Of a stretch of 64,000 nucleotides of DNA, positions 39,484 to 51,266 are shown in pieces. The position numbers were made by a program, and so were the translations under genes. This DNA is from Tetragonia tetragonoides (taxonomy: Eukaryota > Streptophyta > Magnoliopsida > Caryophyllales > Aizoaceae), in NCBI GenBank assembly GCA_038025085.1, contig CM076140.1, positions 21,883,501-21,947,500 on the forward strand. The letters run 5' to 3'. Below the pieces are notes generated by a model that was not told the DNA's origin, did not search any database, and saw only the letters and a program-made list of their open reading frames with translations. The first letter of the stretch is position 1, and each line of letters opens with the position of its first letter.

Positions 39484-39892
39484 CTTGCACTAATTTATTT
39501 TTTTGGTAAGTAAGAAAATTATATTACCAAATGGAAGTATTACAAACAAAGAGGGCATACCTTCTAAACAGTTTCTACCCAAAGCAAGACGTTACCTTCT
39601 AGGAAGGGCCCGTCTAAGACCAAGGGTAACCATAACAATTTTTACAACTATGCAGATCAAAACACATGCCAGCACAAAGCTAAAACAAGGCAGAAAACCA
39701 ATTCTTGTTTTTCTGAGACAATTTTGTAGGAAGAACAGCTGTGATCCTAGTCTTCATGTCATTCTTCATCTTCTGAAAGAGTACTTCAGGCTTGATTAAA
39801 GTCTGCTCCCAATAAGCTTCATTTCTAGTTCTCCAAATATGATAGACCAAACTGATAATCCCTGCACAGATAACATTGGATATGAATTTAGG

Positions 39893-42800
39893 TTATCTAG
39901 CCACCCACCCCAAAAGTTTCCATACCTCCCCACTCCTGGCTTTTATCTGAAACCAGTGTTTCAAAAGAGACCAGCATTTCTCACTGAAAGGGCATATGAA
40001 GAATAAGTGGGTTATGGTCTCAGAGGCTGTTTCAAAAAGGGAACGGATATTATCATCACAGACCTTAATCTTATGCAATCTGTCTTTTGTTTGCAGTTTG
40101 TTCAGATCTGCCATCCAAGCAACAAAAGAGTGTTTAGGTTGGTTCAACCTATTCCAAACCCATCTGCCCATGCAACTTTAGGAGAGGGTGTAGAGAGCCA
40201 CAAATATCCACTTTTGATGGAATACTTACCATTGGTATTTCCAAGACACTTACTATTTATGTAACCATGTCTGAACTTATCTCGAGCTTCACATACTTTT
40301 TTCCAGCTGGTACAAGGAGTCATTTTGTACTCCGACCAGCCTGTATTCTTTAAGTGGATGTGATGAACCCATCTTACCCAAAGAGAGTCAGCTTTTGAGG
40401 CAAGCCACCAAGTATACTTACCCATTGCTGCAATATTCCACTTTAAACGGTTTTTGATGCCCAGTCCACCAACAGATTTAGCTTTGCTAACAAAATCCCA
40501 AGAAATTGGGGGAGTTCCCGAATAGATTGCTTTTCCATCCCATACGAAGTTTCTACAAATAGCTGTAATTTCTGTAGGACAGTTTTTGGAATCACACACA
40601 TTGAGGCCCAGTAAGTATGAAGAGTAAGCAACACTGAATTAACACGTGTAGATCTGCCTGCATAGGAGAGATGTTTGGATCCCCAACATTTTATCCTATT
40701 AATCACTTTCTCAACAAGAAATCACAATCAGCAACTGTTAGTCTTTTAGAAGAAACAAGTATTCCCAAATATCTGAAAGGTAAAGAGCCTTCCTGATAAC
40801 CAGACACCAGAACAAGTCTTCTAACCACTTCACTTTCCATATTAGAATGGTAAAAGGCAGATTTACCTTTATTAGCAGTCAAAACAGAAGCACATGAGAA
40901 GGTTTCAAAACCTCTTAGTAAGAGCGTGATGGAATTGTAGTCACCATTGTAGAACATGAGCAAGTCATCAGCAAAGCACAAATGGTTTAATTTCAAACTC
41001 TGACATTTAGCATGAAATTTGAAGGAGCTCATATCACCAACTCTACTTAAAACCCTAGACAGATACTCCATGCATATCACAAATAGTAGAGGTGACAAGA
41101 GATCTCCTTGTCTAAGTCCTCTCTTGCCAGGAAAGAAGCCATGAAGTGATCCATTGATAACAAGAGAATAATATGGTGAGGTTACACATACCATGATCCA
41201 CCTAATGAATTCAGGAGGGAAGTTAAGTGCCTGCATCATTTCTTCAAGGAAACCCCATTCTATGCTATCATATGCCTTCTTGAGATCTATTTTCATTAGG
41301 CATCTAGCTGAAGTAGCTTTTCTTGTGTAGTGGCTCACAAGATCCTATGCTATCAGTACATTATGAACAATGTATCTGTTAGCTACAAACCCACCCTGCA
41401 CTTCATTAATAAAGTTAGGTAGAACTTTCTTCAATCTTTTGCAAAGGAGCTTGGAGATACATTTATATATTACAGAGAAACAAGCAATAGGTCTGAAGTC
41501 TGCAACATTAACAGGGTGACTCTTTTTTGGCATCAAAGTAATAGAGGTGGTGTTAATCTGTTTTAGGAGTTTCCCATGAATAAAGAAATCCAAAACAGCA
41601 GTAGTGAAATCCTCACCTACCACATCCCAGGCATCCTTATAGAACTGAGAACTATAACCATCAGGACCAGGAGATTTCTCTCCTGGAATAGAACACAGCA
41701 CAATTTTCACTTCATCAGGCAGAAAAGGTAGACTACCTTAGTTTGTTGTTGACTACTAAGAACCCTACCTTTCTTTACTAAGTCAGAATGGACATGAGTT
41801 CTATTCTCATTAGTAGAGCCAAGTAAACTCTTGTAGTAATCAAAAAAAGCCTGAGCCACATCATTTGGTGTTGACTGCACTTGCCCTTCACCATCTTTAA
41901 TGGTGTAAATGCTATTAATTTGCCTTCTTAGTCTGATACTGTTGTGGAAAAAATACAGAGTTGGCTTCAACATTTTGCAACCAATGAGCTTTGCTTTTTT
42001 GTTTCAAATAGCTAGTTCTGGCTTTGTCTAGTAATCTGAACTTATGCAAAGCTTGCAGTTCAGTCTGTCTTAGATCCAGATTTTGAGGATCTTATTGCAA
42101 AGCTAGCTGGCATGAAAGCAGGTTTCTTTGAGCTTGATTGGCCTCTTTACAAATATCCCCACAACCCTCTTTATTCATTTTAAACAAGGGTTTCAATCTT
42201 TTCATTTTAGTGACCAGCTTGTACATTGGCACCCCATACACATGCCTATTCCAACCTTGTTGGACATTAATCATAAATTTGGGCCAATGACTCGAACATA
42301 TTGAAATATCTAAAAGTACTCATGCCATGGGAATTAACATCATTGAAGGAAATAATAGCAGGGCAGTGGTCAAACAGACCCTTAGGCAGGTACTTGACTT
42401 CGGTATTAGGGAATTCAGAAAACCAATCAGTATTTGCAACCACTCTATCAATTCTAGAATAAACTCTCTTATTAGCAGGTTGTTTGTTGTTCCATGTAAA
42501 GAAGGAACCAACAGTTTTAATATCCTGCAGCTCACAATAGGCCAAGCAATCACGAAAAGGAACAATCTCTCCAAGGGTCACAGGGGCCCCCATTCTTTCA
42601 TCAAAGCCCAGAACATTATTAAAATCACCACTGAACAACCAAGGCAAAGACATATTGTTACTTATGGTGCATAAAGCAGTCCACAACTCAATTCTATCAC
42701 GAGCATCATTGAAGGCATAAATAATAGTGCAAGCAAAAGCCTTACCAGTACGTCTATGTGTTACCTCACAGTGTATATGCTGAGCTGACATACTTCTTAT

Positions 42801-43024
42801 GTTGACAGCAGAAAGATGTGGTTTCCAAAGTAACCAGATTCTACCATTGTAATTGCATGCATGATTAGTAGTAAAACTCCAATCAGAATAGTTTTCAAGG
42901 GTAGCTGAAGAAAGATTAGTAGTAAAACTCCAATCACTCCATATTGGTGAAGAAAGAAGTTTACTTCATGTTGCTTGGTGGAGCTATTCAGGCCTCTTAC
43001 ATTCTAAATGCTTATATTATCCAT
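39893..43024 (-). pseudogene. LINE-2 ORF2: endonuclease, reverse transcriptase, zf-RVT
   Basis: It starts at 43024 (MDNISI then TAG where LINE-3 has Trp). The endonuclease is in 42791-42267 (WLFSGDFNNVLGF, SFFTWNNKQPANKRVYSRID, GLFDHCPAII). RT is in 41710-41345 (EKSPGPDGYSSQFYKDAWD) and 41338-40703 (KIDLKKAYDSIEWGF, GLRQGDLLSPLLFVICMEYL, catalytic FADD). The C-terminal zinc-binding region is in 40599-39893 (THLFFICPFSEKCW). At least six frame breaks. A 51-bp direct duplication of GATTAGTAGTAAAACTCC lies at 42863/42914. Confidence 0.87.
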
Positions 43025-44460
43025 GGGCCTGAGGGGATGGGTCCCCCGCACCATGAGATACAGTAGAAGAAATCAAACCTGCATGTTGGTGAGACTGAGT
43101 ATCACCCATTGTGGGATTGTGCTGTATACTAGCAGTTCCAGATGGTCCTGCTTCATTTAAGATCATTACATCATCATTTTCTTCATTCAAACTCTCAAAG
43201 GTGTTGCTAACAGTGATTATGTCAGTGCTCAAAAGAGGTTGTTTCCCTTTACTTGCTCCCTTCCCCTGCACAGGCTTAAAACCCTCCTTATCAACCTGAG
43301 CTACTGGTTGAATCTTTTTTGGGACATAAACCCAGTGAGATTTGGTAGTTTTCTTTGGTGGTTCTTTCTTTATACATTTTTTAGCTGTGTGACCAATCCC
43401 TGAGCATAAGGTGCATAATGATGATTTCCAGTCATATGTGACTCTCAGATTGACCAATGAACCCCACTCATTCTCAAAACATATAGTGTCTGGAAATTCT
43501 TTCCCCAAGGACACTTCAATCAACAGACATGCATATCCCAATCTTCTTTTGTCAATAGTGTCCTCATCTGCTTTAATAACACTGCCTAAAGGGGATGCAA
43601 TGCGAAAGATATTGTCCTGGGCCGAATATTTCACATCCAGTTCATGGATTTTAACCCATATGGATACTTTATCAATTTTTCCCTTTCTAGATCCAAATCT
43701 GGAGTCCATGGTTTCATGATTAAATGTTTTTTATCAAACAAAATCAGATCATCCGTCATTGCCTTAGTTCGATGTTCAAAAGAATCAAAATGAACCAAGA
43801 AAATTCCTTGAGGTAAACTAGACACCTTATCTACCCAAAATTTTCCCCATATTCGATGAAAGAACCCCGTCATAACTTCCAATGGAGGATTTTTCCCCAA
43901 TACATAACAGGCTATGGCATTCTTCCAGTATTCTACTTCATCAGAAGTATCAGCAAAAGTAATTTTGATTTTAGTCTTACCCAGATGAGTTGGCTGAAGT
44001 TGATGTGGAGAACCCATATCTAACCCATATGGATTGAAGGTAGTAGGATTCACTTCATCCGGGTTAGAGATGACTGGTGCTTGCTCAATCTGCGCCAACA
44101 TCGGTTCCATTGCAGCTAACCGGACATTTTGTTCAACTCTCTGAGGTGTTGACATGGATGCTTCCCACAATTGTCGTTTGGTTGCTGTAGAGCATTCCCC
44201 ATGTCCTTCCAGTTCTTCATCTCTAAGCGGCGTCACCACAGTAGATGATTAAGAGTGAAGATTGAACACAAGTGGGTCAATTGCATGCATTTCATCAACA
44301 AATTTGGTTTTCCTAGCATCCTTAGTTCGTGGTTGCAGCTGAATATCAGAATTAGATCCTTGAGTTTTCTGTTTATTGGAGTTAGATTTGGATTGTGAAT
44401 TTTTCTGTGTTTTTTGTGGTGTGCTTGCACTGATTGTTCAGATAATCTCATATGTTTGTT
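43017..44460 (-). pseudogene. LINE-2 ORF1: DUF4283 and zinc knuckle
   Basis: The N-terminal part is recoverable from about 44460 (MRLSEQS, then a shift and a stop at about 44250). 44239-43631 carries DUF4283 (EYWKNAIACYVLGKNPPLEV, GIFLVHFDSFEHRTKAM). After a shift, 43709-43017 carries VSIWVKIHELDVKYS and the knuckle CTLCSGIGHTAKKC. It ends QAHG with the stop overlapping the ORF2 ATG. Its spacing and sequence set it apart from LINE-1 and LINE-3, which are closer to each other. Confidence 0.82.
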
Positions 44461-44654
44461 GTTGAACACGATAGTCTAAACGTGACGAAGCGAAAAGTGT
44501 CACGATTACCATTTACTTGCAATCTTGCACCATCTTTTTGACGAGAAAAAAAAAAAAATTGAATTTGTGGAATTTGGGTACATTGGTTGAGCGAGCCATA
44601 TTCTTAGTGTATCTAGGCTCATTATCTAAACCCAACCCTACAAAATTTTATATT

Positions 44655-44870
44655 CGTTATTACAAAAATTTATGTGGATTTAGTCCATGGTGGACCAATA
44701 TTTGGAGCCACCCCCTTTTAAAAGTGGAGCCACCCATACTTTCACCTAGAGCCACCCCTTAAATCTATACTTGGCACCACCCTACTTCACCTAGAGTCAT
44801 TCCCTACTTTACCTAAAGACACCGCTTAATTCACCTGGAGCCACCCTGAAAATTACTCAAAATCACTTCA
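44655..44870. repeat. GAGCCACCCC minisatellite block, copy 2
   Basis: The same introduction as copy 1 (ACAAAAATTTATGTGGATTTA, TCCATGGTGGAC), then GTGGAGCCACCC and TTCACCTAGAG(C/T)CA repeats in the same orientation. Confidence 0.65.
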
Positions 44871-45619
44871 CCGGACATACACTATCACGATTCACGAGGC
44901 CGAGTGCGTTCATTATCACGAAGCACAGTAGACTAGTAGAGTGCCCACAGTCGCCGCAGACCTCATACCTAACGTTCACTATTTGGGCTGCCACATCACA
45001 GTCATGGAATGGGCTTACTTCAGCATTAGCTTTTTTTTTTTTGCTAAGCCAACAGTAAGGTTACACCAGATCACCGATTCACATTTCTGATTTCTCTCAT
45101 TACATTTTTTATTTCTTTTAATATTTTATTTTTAACCAATAGTTTTCCAAGTATAATTTCCTGGAATATACATGGAAATCATGAACTTTTCGAAATAATA
45201 ATTTTTAAAAAATTATTTTTCAAGATTTATATTGCATGTACGTTGTATTCGGTACTAGCTTTTTGCAAACAAATTAAAATATTCTCCCAATGTAGGGTCT
45301 TTTATCCATTATAGTAATTCATAGGTAACGGTATTGAACCCGAGTTATTTGTTAAGAGAATATAATTTATCTACTACATGAGCCACATCCCAAAGGTTAT
45401 TAAATGTGTGGCCTTGTTTCACTTTTATTTTTTTTCTGAATTTTTTATTTAATTTTTAGAGCAATGTTATTGACATAGAAAAAGTATTGTGAAATCCTTT
45501 ATCACATATTTAGAAACATAAAAATGCTTATTCTTATAATATTGGACCTGTGAATAGCGTTTACACATCGCAATAACATAACCCATTTATGTATTGAGGT
45601 TGTGAAGAAATCGAAGATT
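44871..45619. other. No gene seen
   Basis: AT-rich in its right half. No ORF, no recognisable repeat beyond short T runs (45030-45041). Confidence 0.4.
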
Positions 45620-45624
45620 AGTAG

Positions 45625-45762
45625 TGATAGATATTGTATGTAAATAGGAAAAAATTGTAAATATTAAATAGTTTCCTATTAGGCTTAGGTTTGTATTCTA
45701 GGTATATTACCTTGTAACATACTCTGTATTTTGCAAATATATACTATCCATAACACCATCCA
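45625..45762 (+). repeat. 5' LTR of the copia element
   Basis: It matches the 3' LTR in its first 110 bases, then is shorter by about 24 bases. A degenerate initiator-tRNA primer site (AATATCATAAGCC) follows. Confidence 0.75.
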
Positions 45763-45857
45763 ATATCATAAGCCCTTCCCTACATTCCTCCAATGTTGGC
45801 CCATGCTGCTTCTTGAAGAGCAACGACTTAACAAACTACCCAAACCTCTCCCTGAAC

Positions 45858-46165
45858 TAGAGCTGGGCAAGTGGGCGGGGATCCGCTAACCGACCCGCCC
45901 CGACCCGCCCCATTAGCGGGTCATGACCCGCTTACTATCATAAATGGGCGGGTCAAAATGGGCCAACCCATTTAAAAGTTAAGCGGGTCATTGCGGGTCG
46001 TAAATTGGCCGACAAATTTAAATTTTTGTTTACTAAAAGATCACTTTTAAATTTTAAAAAATCAACTTGACCCGACCCGCACTCACAAAATGCTCGACCA
46101 GCCCCGACCCGCCCCATTTATTAAGTGGGCCGACCCGCCCCGACCTGCCCATTTGCCCAGCTCTA
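45858..46165. mobile_element. hAT-type MITE, 308 bp, perfect TSD CCCTGAAC
   Basis: The ends TAGAGCTGGGCAAGTGGGC and (inverted) TAGAGCTGGGCAAATGGGC are near-perfect terminal inverted repeats. The 8-bp duplication CCCTGAAC (45850-45857 and 46166-46173) is exact. Subterminal CGACCCGCCC repeats occur on both sides. No coding capacity. The exact TSD means it inserted late, after the copia element. Confidence 0.92.
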
Positions 46166-46173
46166 CCCTGAAC

Positions 46174-46860
46174 CCACTCACCATGATCATCTCTCCTCCT
46201 CCATGGTCCTATACTCTCAACAGCAACCTCCATCCTCATACCCCTCTCCTTATCGACCACCACATACCACTAATACCACCTACCCGTCTCCCTACCCGTC
46301 CCCCTATCCTACCCCCTACCTCACCCGCACCGCCTACCTCACCACCTCACAACCCCGCCTCCTCCCCCCTCCTATCCGACCGCCCCCTTTCTTCTCCCTC
46401 CTACCCGTTCAATCATCCACCACCACCATCCCCTACCGGTCCAGCCGACCCCGCCAAAACCACCACCCCGCCCTAGAAAAACCGCTACAACCGCAGAAAG
46501 GGCGGGTGAGCTGATCCCACTTCCATCGCCCCTGCTCTGGCCCAATGGCCGCCTATGTATTGGTTCCCAATATACTATCCGCCGGGAGGGTGGCCGCACA
46601 TGCCGCCGACCCTCCCCGCGCCCTCCAGCTCCTCCGCGAGCCCCACTGCTTCCCCGGCCGGGCCCAGCCTCCTGGGCCCCGCCCCTGGCTCATATCCCAT
46701 GGCCGCCCACCGCTGCTGCAGCCCTGCTCGCCGGCCACATTCCACCTCCTTGGACGTGGTTCACGCCTTCATCACCTGTCGGTCCCTCCGCCCCACCGGA
46801 GCCCACCACCGCCCTTCCTCAAATGTTCAACACCATGAACCTCTAGGATCCGGGTAATGC
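46174..46860 (+). pseudogene. copia gag remnant, Pro-rich C-terminal part
   Basis: GC-rich, with Pro/Ser-rich frames broken by shifts. PPGGWPHMPPTLPAPSS and PSLLGPAPGSYP resemble the Pro-rich segment that precedes the protease in Ale-like copia polyproteins. The globular gag part is not seen. It leads into CYMDIGATSH of the protease. Confidence 0.55.
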
Positions 46861-48518
46861 AAGATGCTACATGGACATTGGTGCCACCTCTCACTTGACG
46901 TCCCATCCAGGTATCCTTAGTTTTATTTTTGATTCAAACATTAATAACAATTCTTTGACTATTGGTGATGGTAATACTATTCGTATGACAGGTATGAGCT
47001 ACACTTCCTTACCCTTGCCGTCCCCTTCATCTTCAAAATGTGTTAATAGCTCCCCACATCATTAAAAACCTCATATCTGTCCGTCCGTTTGTCCGTGAAA
47101 ATCATTGTGTTGTTGCCTTTGACCCTTATAGTTTTTCAGTCTATGATATTCAGACGTGGACGTCCTTCCTCCGATGGGATAGCTCCGGGAACTCTATCAT
47201 GTCACCTCCACCACCATAAAGTCAACTCCACCTACCGCCTTCCTCACCTGAACTCGCTCCACATGGCACCAACGGTTGGGATATCCGGGAGAGTCTATCC
47301 TCAAGTCTTTAGCTAATAGTGGTCTAATTGCATGTAATAACGATAAAGCACCTTCTCTATGTCACGCTTGTCAATTAGGAAAACATGTTACACTTCCTTT
47401 TTATCATTCAGATAGTGTAGTCGAATTCCCTTTTGGCATTGTTCACTCTGATATTTGGACATCCCTATCCCAAATATTAGCAGTATTTGTTGTTATGTTG
47501 TTTTTCTGGACCATTATTCTCAGTCTCTATGGGTTTATCCTTTGCGTCGTAAAAGTGATGCATTTTTCAAATTTCTCCATTTTCGAGCTTATGTACGCAC
47601 TCAATTTAATTGTGAAATTAAGGCTTTCCAATGTGACCGTGGGGGGGAATTTGATAAGACATCCCTGCTTACCTTATTCTCCACCCATGGCATGGTTCTT
47701 CCTTTCTCATGCCCTCGTATTTCTCAACAACATGGCAAGTCCGAGCGTATGATGCGTACCATTAACTACATTGTGCGCACCCTCCTCTTCTAGGCTCAAA
47801 TACCCGCCACCTATTGGGTGGAGGCCCTTCATATGGCCGCCCACCTTCTCAAACTCCTCCCCTCCACCACCATCTCCAATTAAACCCCCTTTTCCCGTTT
47901 CTATAATATATCTCCCTATTACACTCACCTTCGTGTCTTCGGGTGTACCCTATGTTATCCAAATCTTTCCTCCTCTACTCCTCACAAATTAGCTCCCCGG
48001 TCTACTCCCTGTGTCCTTTTTGGGTATCCATCCAACCATCGCAGTTATAGATATCTTGATCTTGCTAGTCGCAAGATTATCATTTCCCGTCATGTCGTTT
48101 TCGATGAAACCTCTTTTCCTTTCTCCTCTTCATCACAACCCCCTCCTTCCTATGATTTTTGGCCAATGACGACACCCCGTCGCCCCTCCCCCGCGACCTA
48201 CTCCTCTCTTCCCTGGCCATTCCCAATCTCTTGACGTCCCCCTTCTCCTCTCGCCACCCCGGCTTGCACTTCCGGGGTGTCTTCCCCTCCCACCACCACT
48301 TTCCCACCCTCCACCCCACCCTACCCCAATACCCTTGCCGCTCCCCTCACCCACCACCACCGAAACAACCTACCACTCTATGACCACACATGGTCAACTC
48401 GGGGTCTTCCACCCTCGAAAAATATTCAATCTCCACACCACTCATTCACCCTCCCCCCTCCGTCGCTCTCATGTCCAGACATTAAAAGACCATTACTGAT
48501 GGGCTGCTATGCAGTCTG
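46861..48518 (+). pseudogene. copia protease and integrase, decayed
   Basis: The protease box reads MDIGATSHLTS where DTGA is usual. Pre-integrase zinc region CHACQLGKHVTLPF; integrase core with HSDIW (first Asp), FQCDRGGEF (second Asp) and HGKSERMMRT (Glu), spread over 47276-47752 and 47455-47793. Then VFGC, VFLGYPSNHRSYR and HVVFDETSFPF. A Pro-rich linker ends at 48518. Many shifts and stops. Confidence 0.85.
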
Positions 48519-49780
48519 AATACGGTGCTTTAATTTAATTAAAAACAACACTTGGGACTTAGAACCCTGGCCTCCAGAGGTCAATGTGCATGGTTTGTTC
48601 AATGTGGAATTACAAGCATAAATTCAACTCTGATGGTACTCTTGAGCGGCATAAGGCTTCGCATGATTGCTAATGGTAAATCTCAACGTCCCGGTATTGA
48701 CAGCGAGGAGACTTTCAGCCCTGTAGTCAAACCCACGACCATTCGCACAGTTCTCAGTCTGGCTCTCTCCTATGCATGACCCATTCACCGGCTCGATGTC
48801 AAGAATGTCTTCCTTCACAGTCACTTACAGGAGACCGTCTATATGCATCAAACCCCCGAGTTTTTCGCCCCGACCACCCTGACTATGTTTTCCACCTATG
48901 GAAGTCTTTGTATGGCCTCAAACAAGTTCCACGGGCCTGTTTTCAGTGGTTTGCAGACTATGTGACTCGCGTTGGGTTCTCCAATAGCAAGTTCGACACG
49001 TCTCTGTTCGTTTACCGCCATGGGCCTGACACTACCTACTTACTTCTCTATGTGGATGATATTGCTCTCACTGCCTCTTCTGATGCTCTCCTGCAGCGCA
49101 TTGTTGCCTCCCTCAGTTCCGAGTTTGCCATGCTAACCTTGGACCTCTCCACTATTTCCTTGACATAACGGCTACTCGCAATTAGCTAGCGTGGATCTCT
49201 TCTTATCCCAGCACAAGTATGCCCTAGAGATACTCGATCGTGCTGGTATGACAGGTTGCAAGCCGTGCCTTACACCCGTGGACACCAAGTCCAAGCTTGG
49301 TCCCTTCACCGGTCAGCCGGTCGCCGACGCGGAGCTCTGCTACCGCTTAGTTGGCGCTTTGCAGTATCTCACGTTCACTCGCCCTGACATCTCCTACGGT
49401 GTCCAGCAGATTTGTTTGTTCATACATGACCTTCGGGAACCTCATCTGCCTGTTCCCAAGCTGATCATCCACTACATTCAAGGATGCTCGCGTATGGTCT
49501 TCAGTTATATCCCTCTGCGACCACACGACTAACCGCCTACTCTAATGCTGACTGGGCCGGTTGCCCGGACTGTCGTCGCTCTACCTCCGATTACCTTGTT
49601 TTCATGGGTGACAATCTGCTGTCCTGGCCCTCTAAACATCAGGGTATTGTGTCCCTTTCTAGTGCTGAGGTTGAATACCGTGGCGTGACCAACGCCGTTG
49701 CAGAGACTTGTTGGGTACGCAACTTGCTTCTTGCAGCTTTGTTGCCCTGTGACTCCGACTGTGCTAGTCTATTGTGATAA
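48519..49780 (+). pseudogene. copia reverse transcriptase and RNase H, decayed
   Basis: RT motifs are LDVKNVFLHSHLQETVYM (shifted frames near 48790), SLYGLKQVPRACFQWF and catalytic YVDD at 49049-49060. The thumb block LFLSQHKYALEILDRAGM and TRPDISYGVQQI follow. RNase H has AYSNADWAGCPDCRRSTSDY, LLSWPSKHQGIVSLSSAEVE and AVAETCWVRNLL. Three main frames are needed to read it. Confidence 0.88.
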
Positions 49781-49996
49781 TGTTAGTGCCGTGTTCAACA
49801 CCATTATACCAAGCATATATAGATTGATATTCACTTTGTTCGTGAAAAAGATGCTCTTGGTCAGGTTTGTGTTTTTCATGTACCGTCTAGCTCTCAATAT
49901 GCAGACATTTTCACCAAGGGGCTCCCAACGTCTCTATTTAATCACATCCGCTACAGTCTCAGTGTTCGCTTACCTCCCGCTCCGACTGCGGGGGTG

Positions 49997-50157
49997 TGAT
50001 AGATATTGTAAATAGGAAAATACTGTAAATATTAAATAGTTTCCTAATAAGCCTAGGTTTGTATTCTAGGCCTGTTACCTTGTAATAATCTACTCTATAT
50101 TCTGTCAGTATATATTGGAAATAATATACAGAAAACCAGTTATTGTACTAGTCTTCA
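49997..50157 (+). repeat. 3' LTR of the copia element with polypurine tract just before it
   Basis: TGATAG...CTTCA. It is preceded by CTGCGGGGGTG (49986-49996), a typical copia polypurine tract. Followed by AGTAG. Confidence 0.85.
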
Positions 50158-50162
50158 AGTAG

Positions 50163-51266
50163 TGTTACCTAATGCTTAGGGCATCTAAGCAACGACATGT
50201 ACAGTGTACATTGAGGTGGGCGACTTATCCAAGAGCAGCAATACAAAAGGTTGACACACATTATATTGGCTAGACAACCAGTCTCCAATCTCCATGCATG
50301 GACCAACAACCACCATGGAGTGCAAGCTAGGCACCTTGTTTTTCCTGCCAACATGTCTCATGTAGTCATGTTCATGTCATTGGCAGTGAAATGTACATGC
50401 AAGTTATTAACTGCTATTGTTGAGATCTTTCAACGTTAAAAGAGTGGTTTAGGATTCGTGGTCAAGCACCACTATAGACTCCTACACCACGAAAAACATA
50501 ATTCTTTTTGTGCAAGCAAGTGCCATGCACGTACGTTCCAATTCTCTCTGGCACTTGCATTAGTTCCAATTTTTTTCTATTCCTACTTTTGTTTTTTACA
50601 TCTTTGTTAGTCTCATAGACGTGAACATGAAGTGAGCAGATTGAAGCTAGATTCGTTTGGTGATGAAAAATTGAAAATAACAAATATTTGGTGATAAAAT
50701 GTCACAGAATATGTTATTGTTATTACACAAAAACATCTATAAGATGGTCTTTTTGTAAGTTTTGATGAGACGGGTCACTTTTCAATGAAACAAGGGTGAC
50801 TACTCACAAAAAATAACTCCTACATTTCTAAATAATGATCCCATTTCTTTGTGAGTTGATCTCACACATGACTTGCATTGTTATTATTTGTTAAGTTTTT
50901 TAAAAAAGATGTAGGAAATCCAACCTTATTTTTAATTTCAGTAAGTCCTTGATTATGGAAAAAGTTGTCGTAGGCCGGGGTGCATCACCAAAAAGTTTTA
51001 ATTCTTCAATACTCAGTCATGTAAAATAATGTGTTAGCACCTTTCTTTACAAAAATAAATAAATATAAAGTTTCTGTAATACTCCGCATCATCTCTATTA
51101 AAGTATTATGATTGCACCACAAAAAATCATTAAATTGTGCCGAAAATAATATGAATTAAGTTAGTGGCATAAACAGTTGGGAATTTATTCTTAGTGAAAA
51201 CATTGTACGTTAAGCAGATTAGTTGCCAAATTTTCACCCACATTCGAGCTCTATTTTTGATATATA
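50163..51266. other. No gene seen
   Basis: AT-rich. The short open frames on both strands carry no domain. GATGAGACGGGTCAC near 50766 looks like repeat DNA but has no identified ends. Confidence 0.4.

Larger units (their letters stand above)
39498..44523 (-). mobile_element. LINE-2: L1-type LINE, close to full length
   Basis: The 3' end is a T run on the plus strand (39498-39504) followed by GGTAAGTAAGAAAATTATATTA. This matches the LINE-3 end GGTGCAAGTCAGAAATTGTATTA. The 5' end is placed at about 44523, because CTTGCAC plus a T-rich tail occurs at both edges (39484 and 44524; about 11 of 14 match), a decayed target duplication. It holds ORF1 and ORF2 with frameshifts and stops. Confidence 0.85.
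45625..50157 (+). mobile_element. Ty1/copia element, Ale-like, decayed, TSD AGTAG
   Basis: LTRs start TGATAGATATTGTA. AGTAG flanks the element at 45620-45624 and 50158-50162. The order protease, integrase, RT, RNase H is copia. The short LTRs (161 bp at 3'), HVVFDETSFPF, and LYVDDI with TASSDALLQRI resemble the Ale/Retrofit lineage. Gag is mostly lost, and a MITE sits between the 5' LTR and the gag remnant. Confidence 0.88.

Noticed and set aside
46090..46857. Several Pro-rich overlapping open frames resembling extensin-like proteins
   Set aside because: GC-rich copia gag remnant. The sequence leads directly into the copia protease and reads across the edge of a MITE.
48080..48519. Gly/Arg-rich minus-strand and Pro-rich plus-strand frames
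   Set aside because: Shadows of the low-complexity linker between copia integrase and RT.
50251..50683. Short frames on both strands right of the copia element
   Set aside because: No domain, no conserved motif, and overlapping on both strands. Chance frames.
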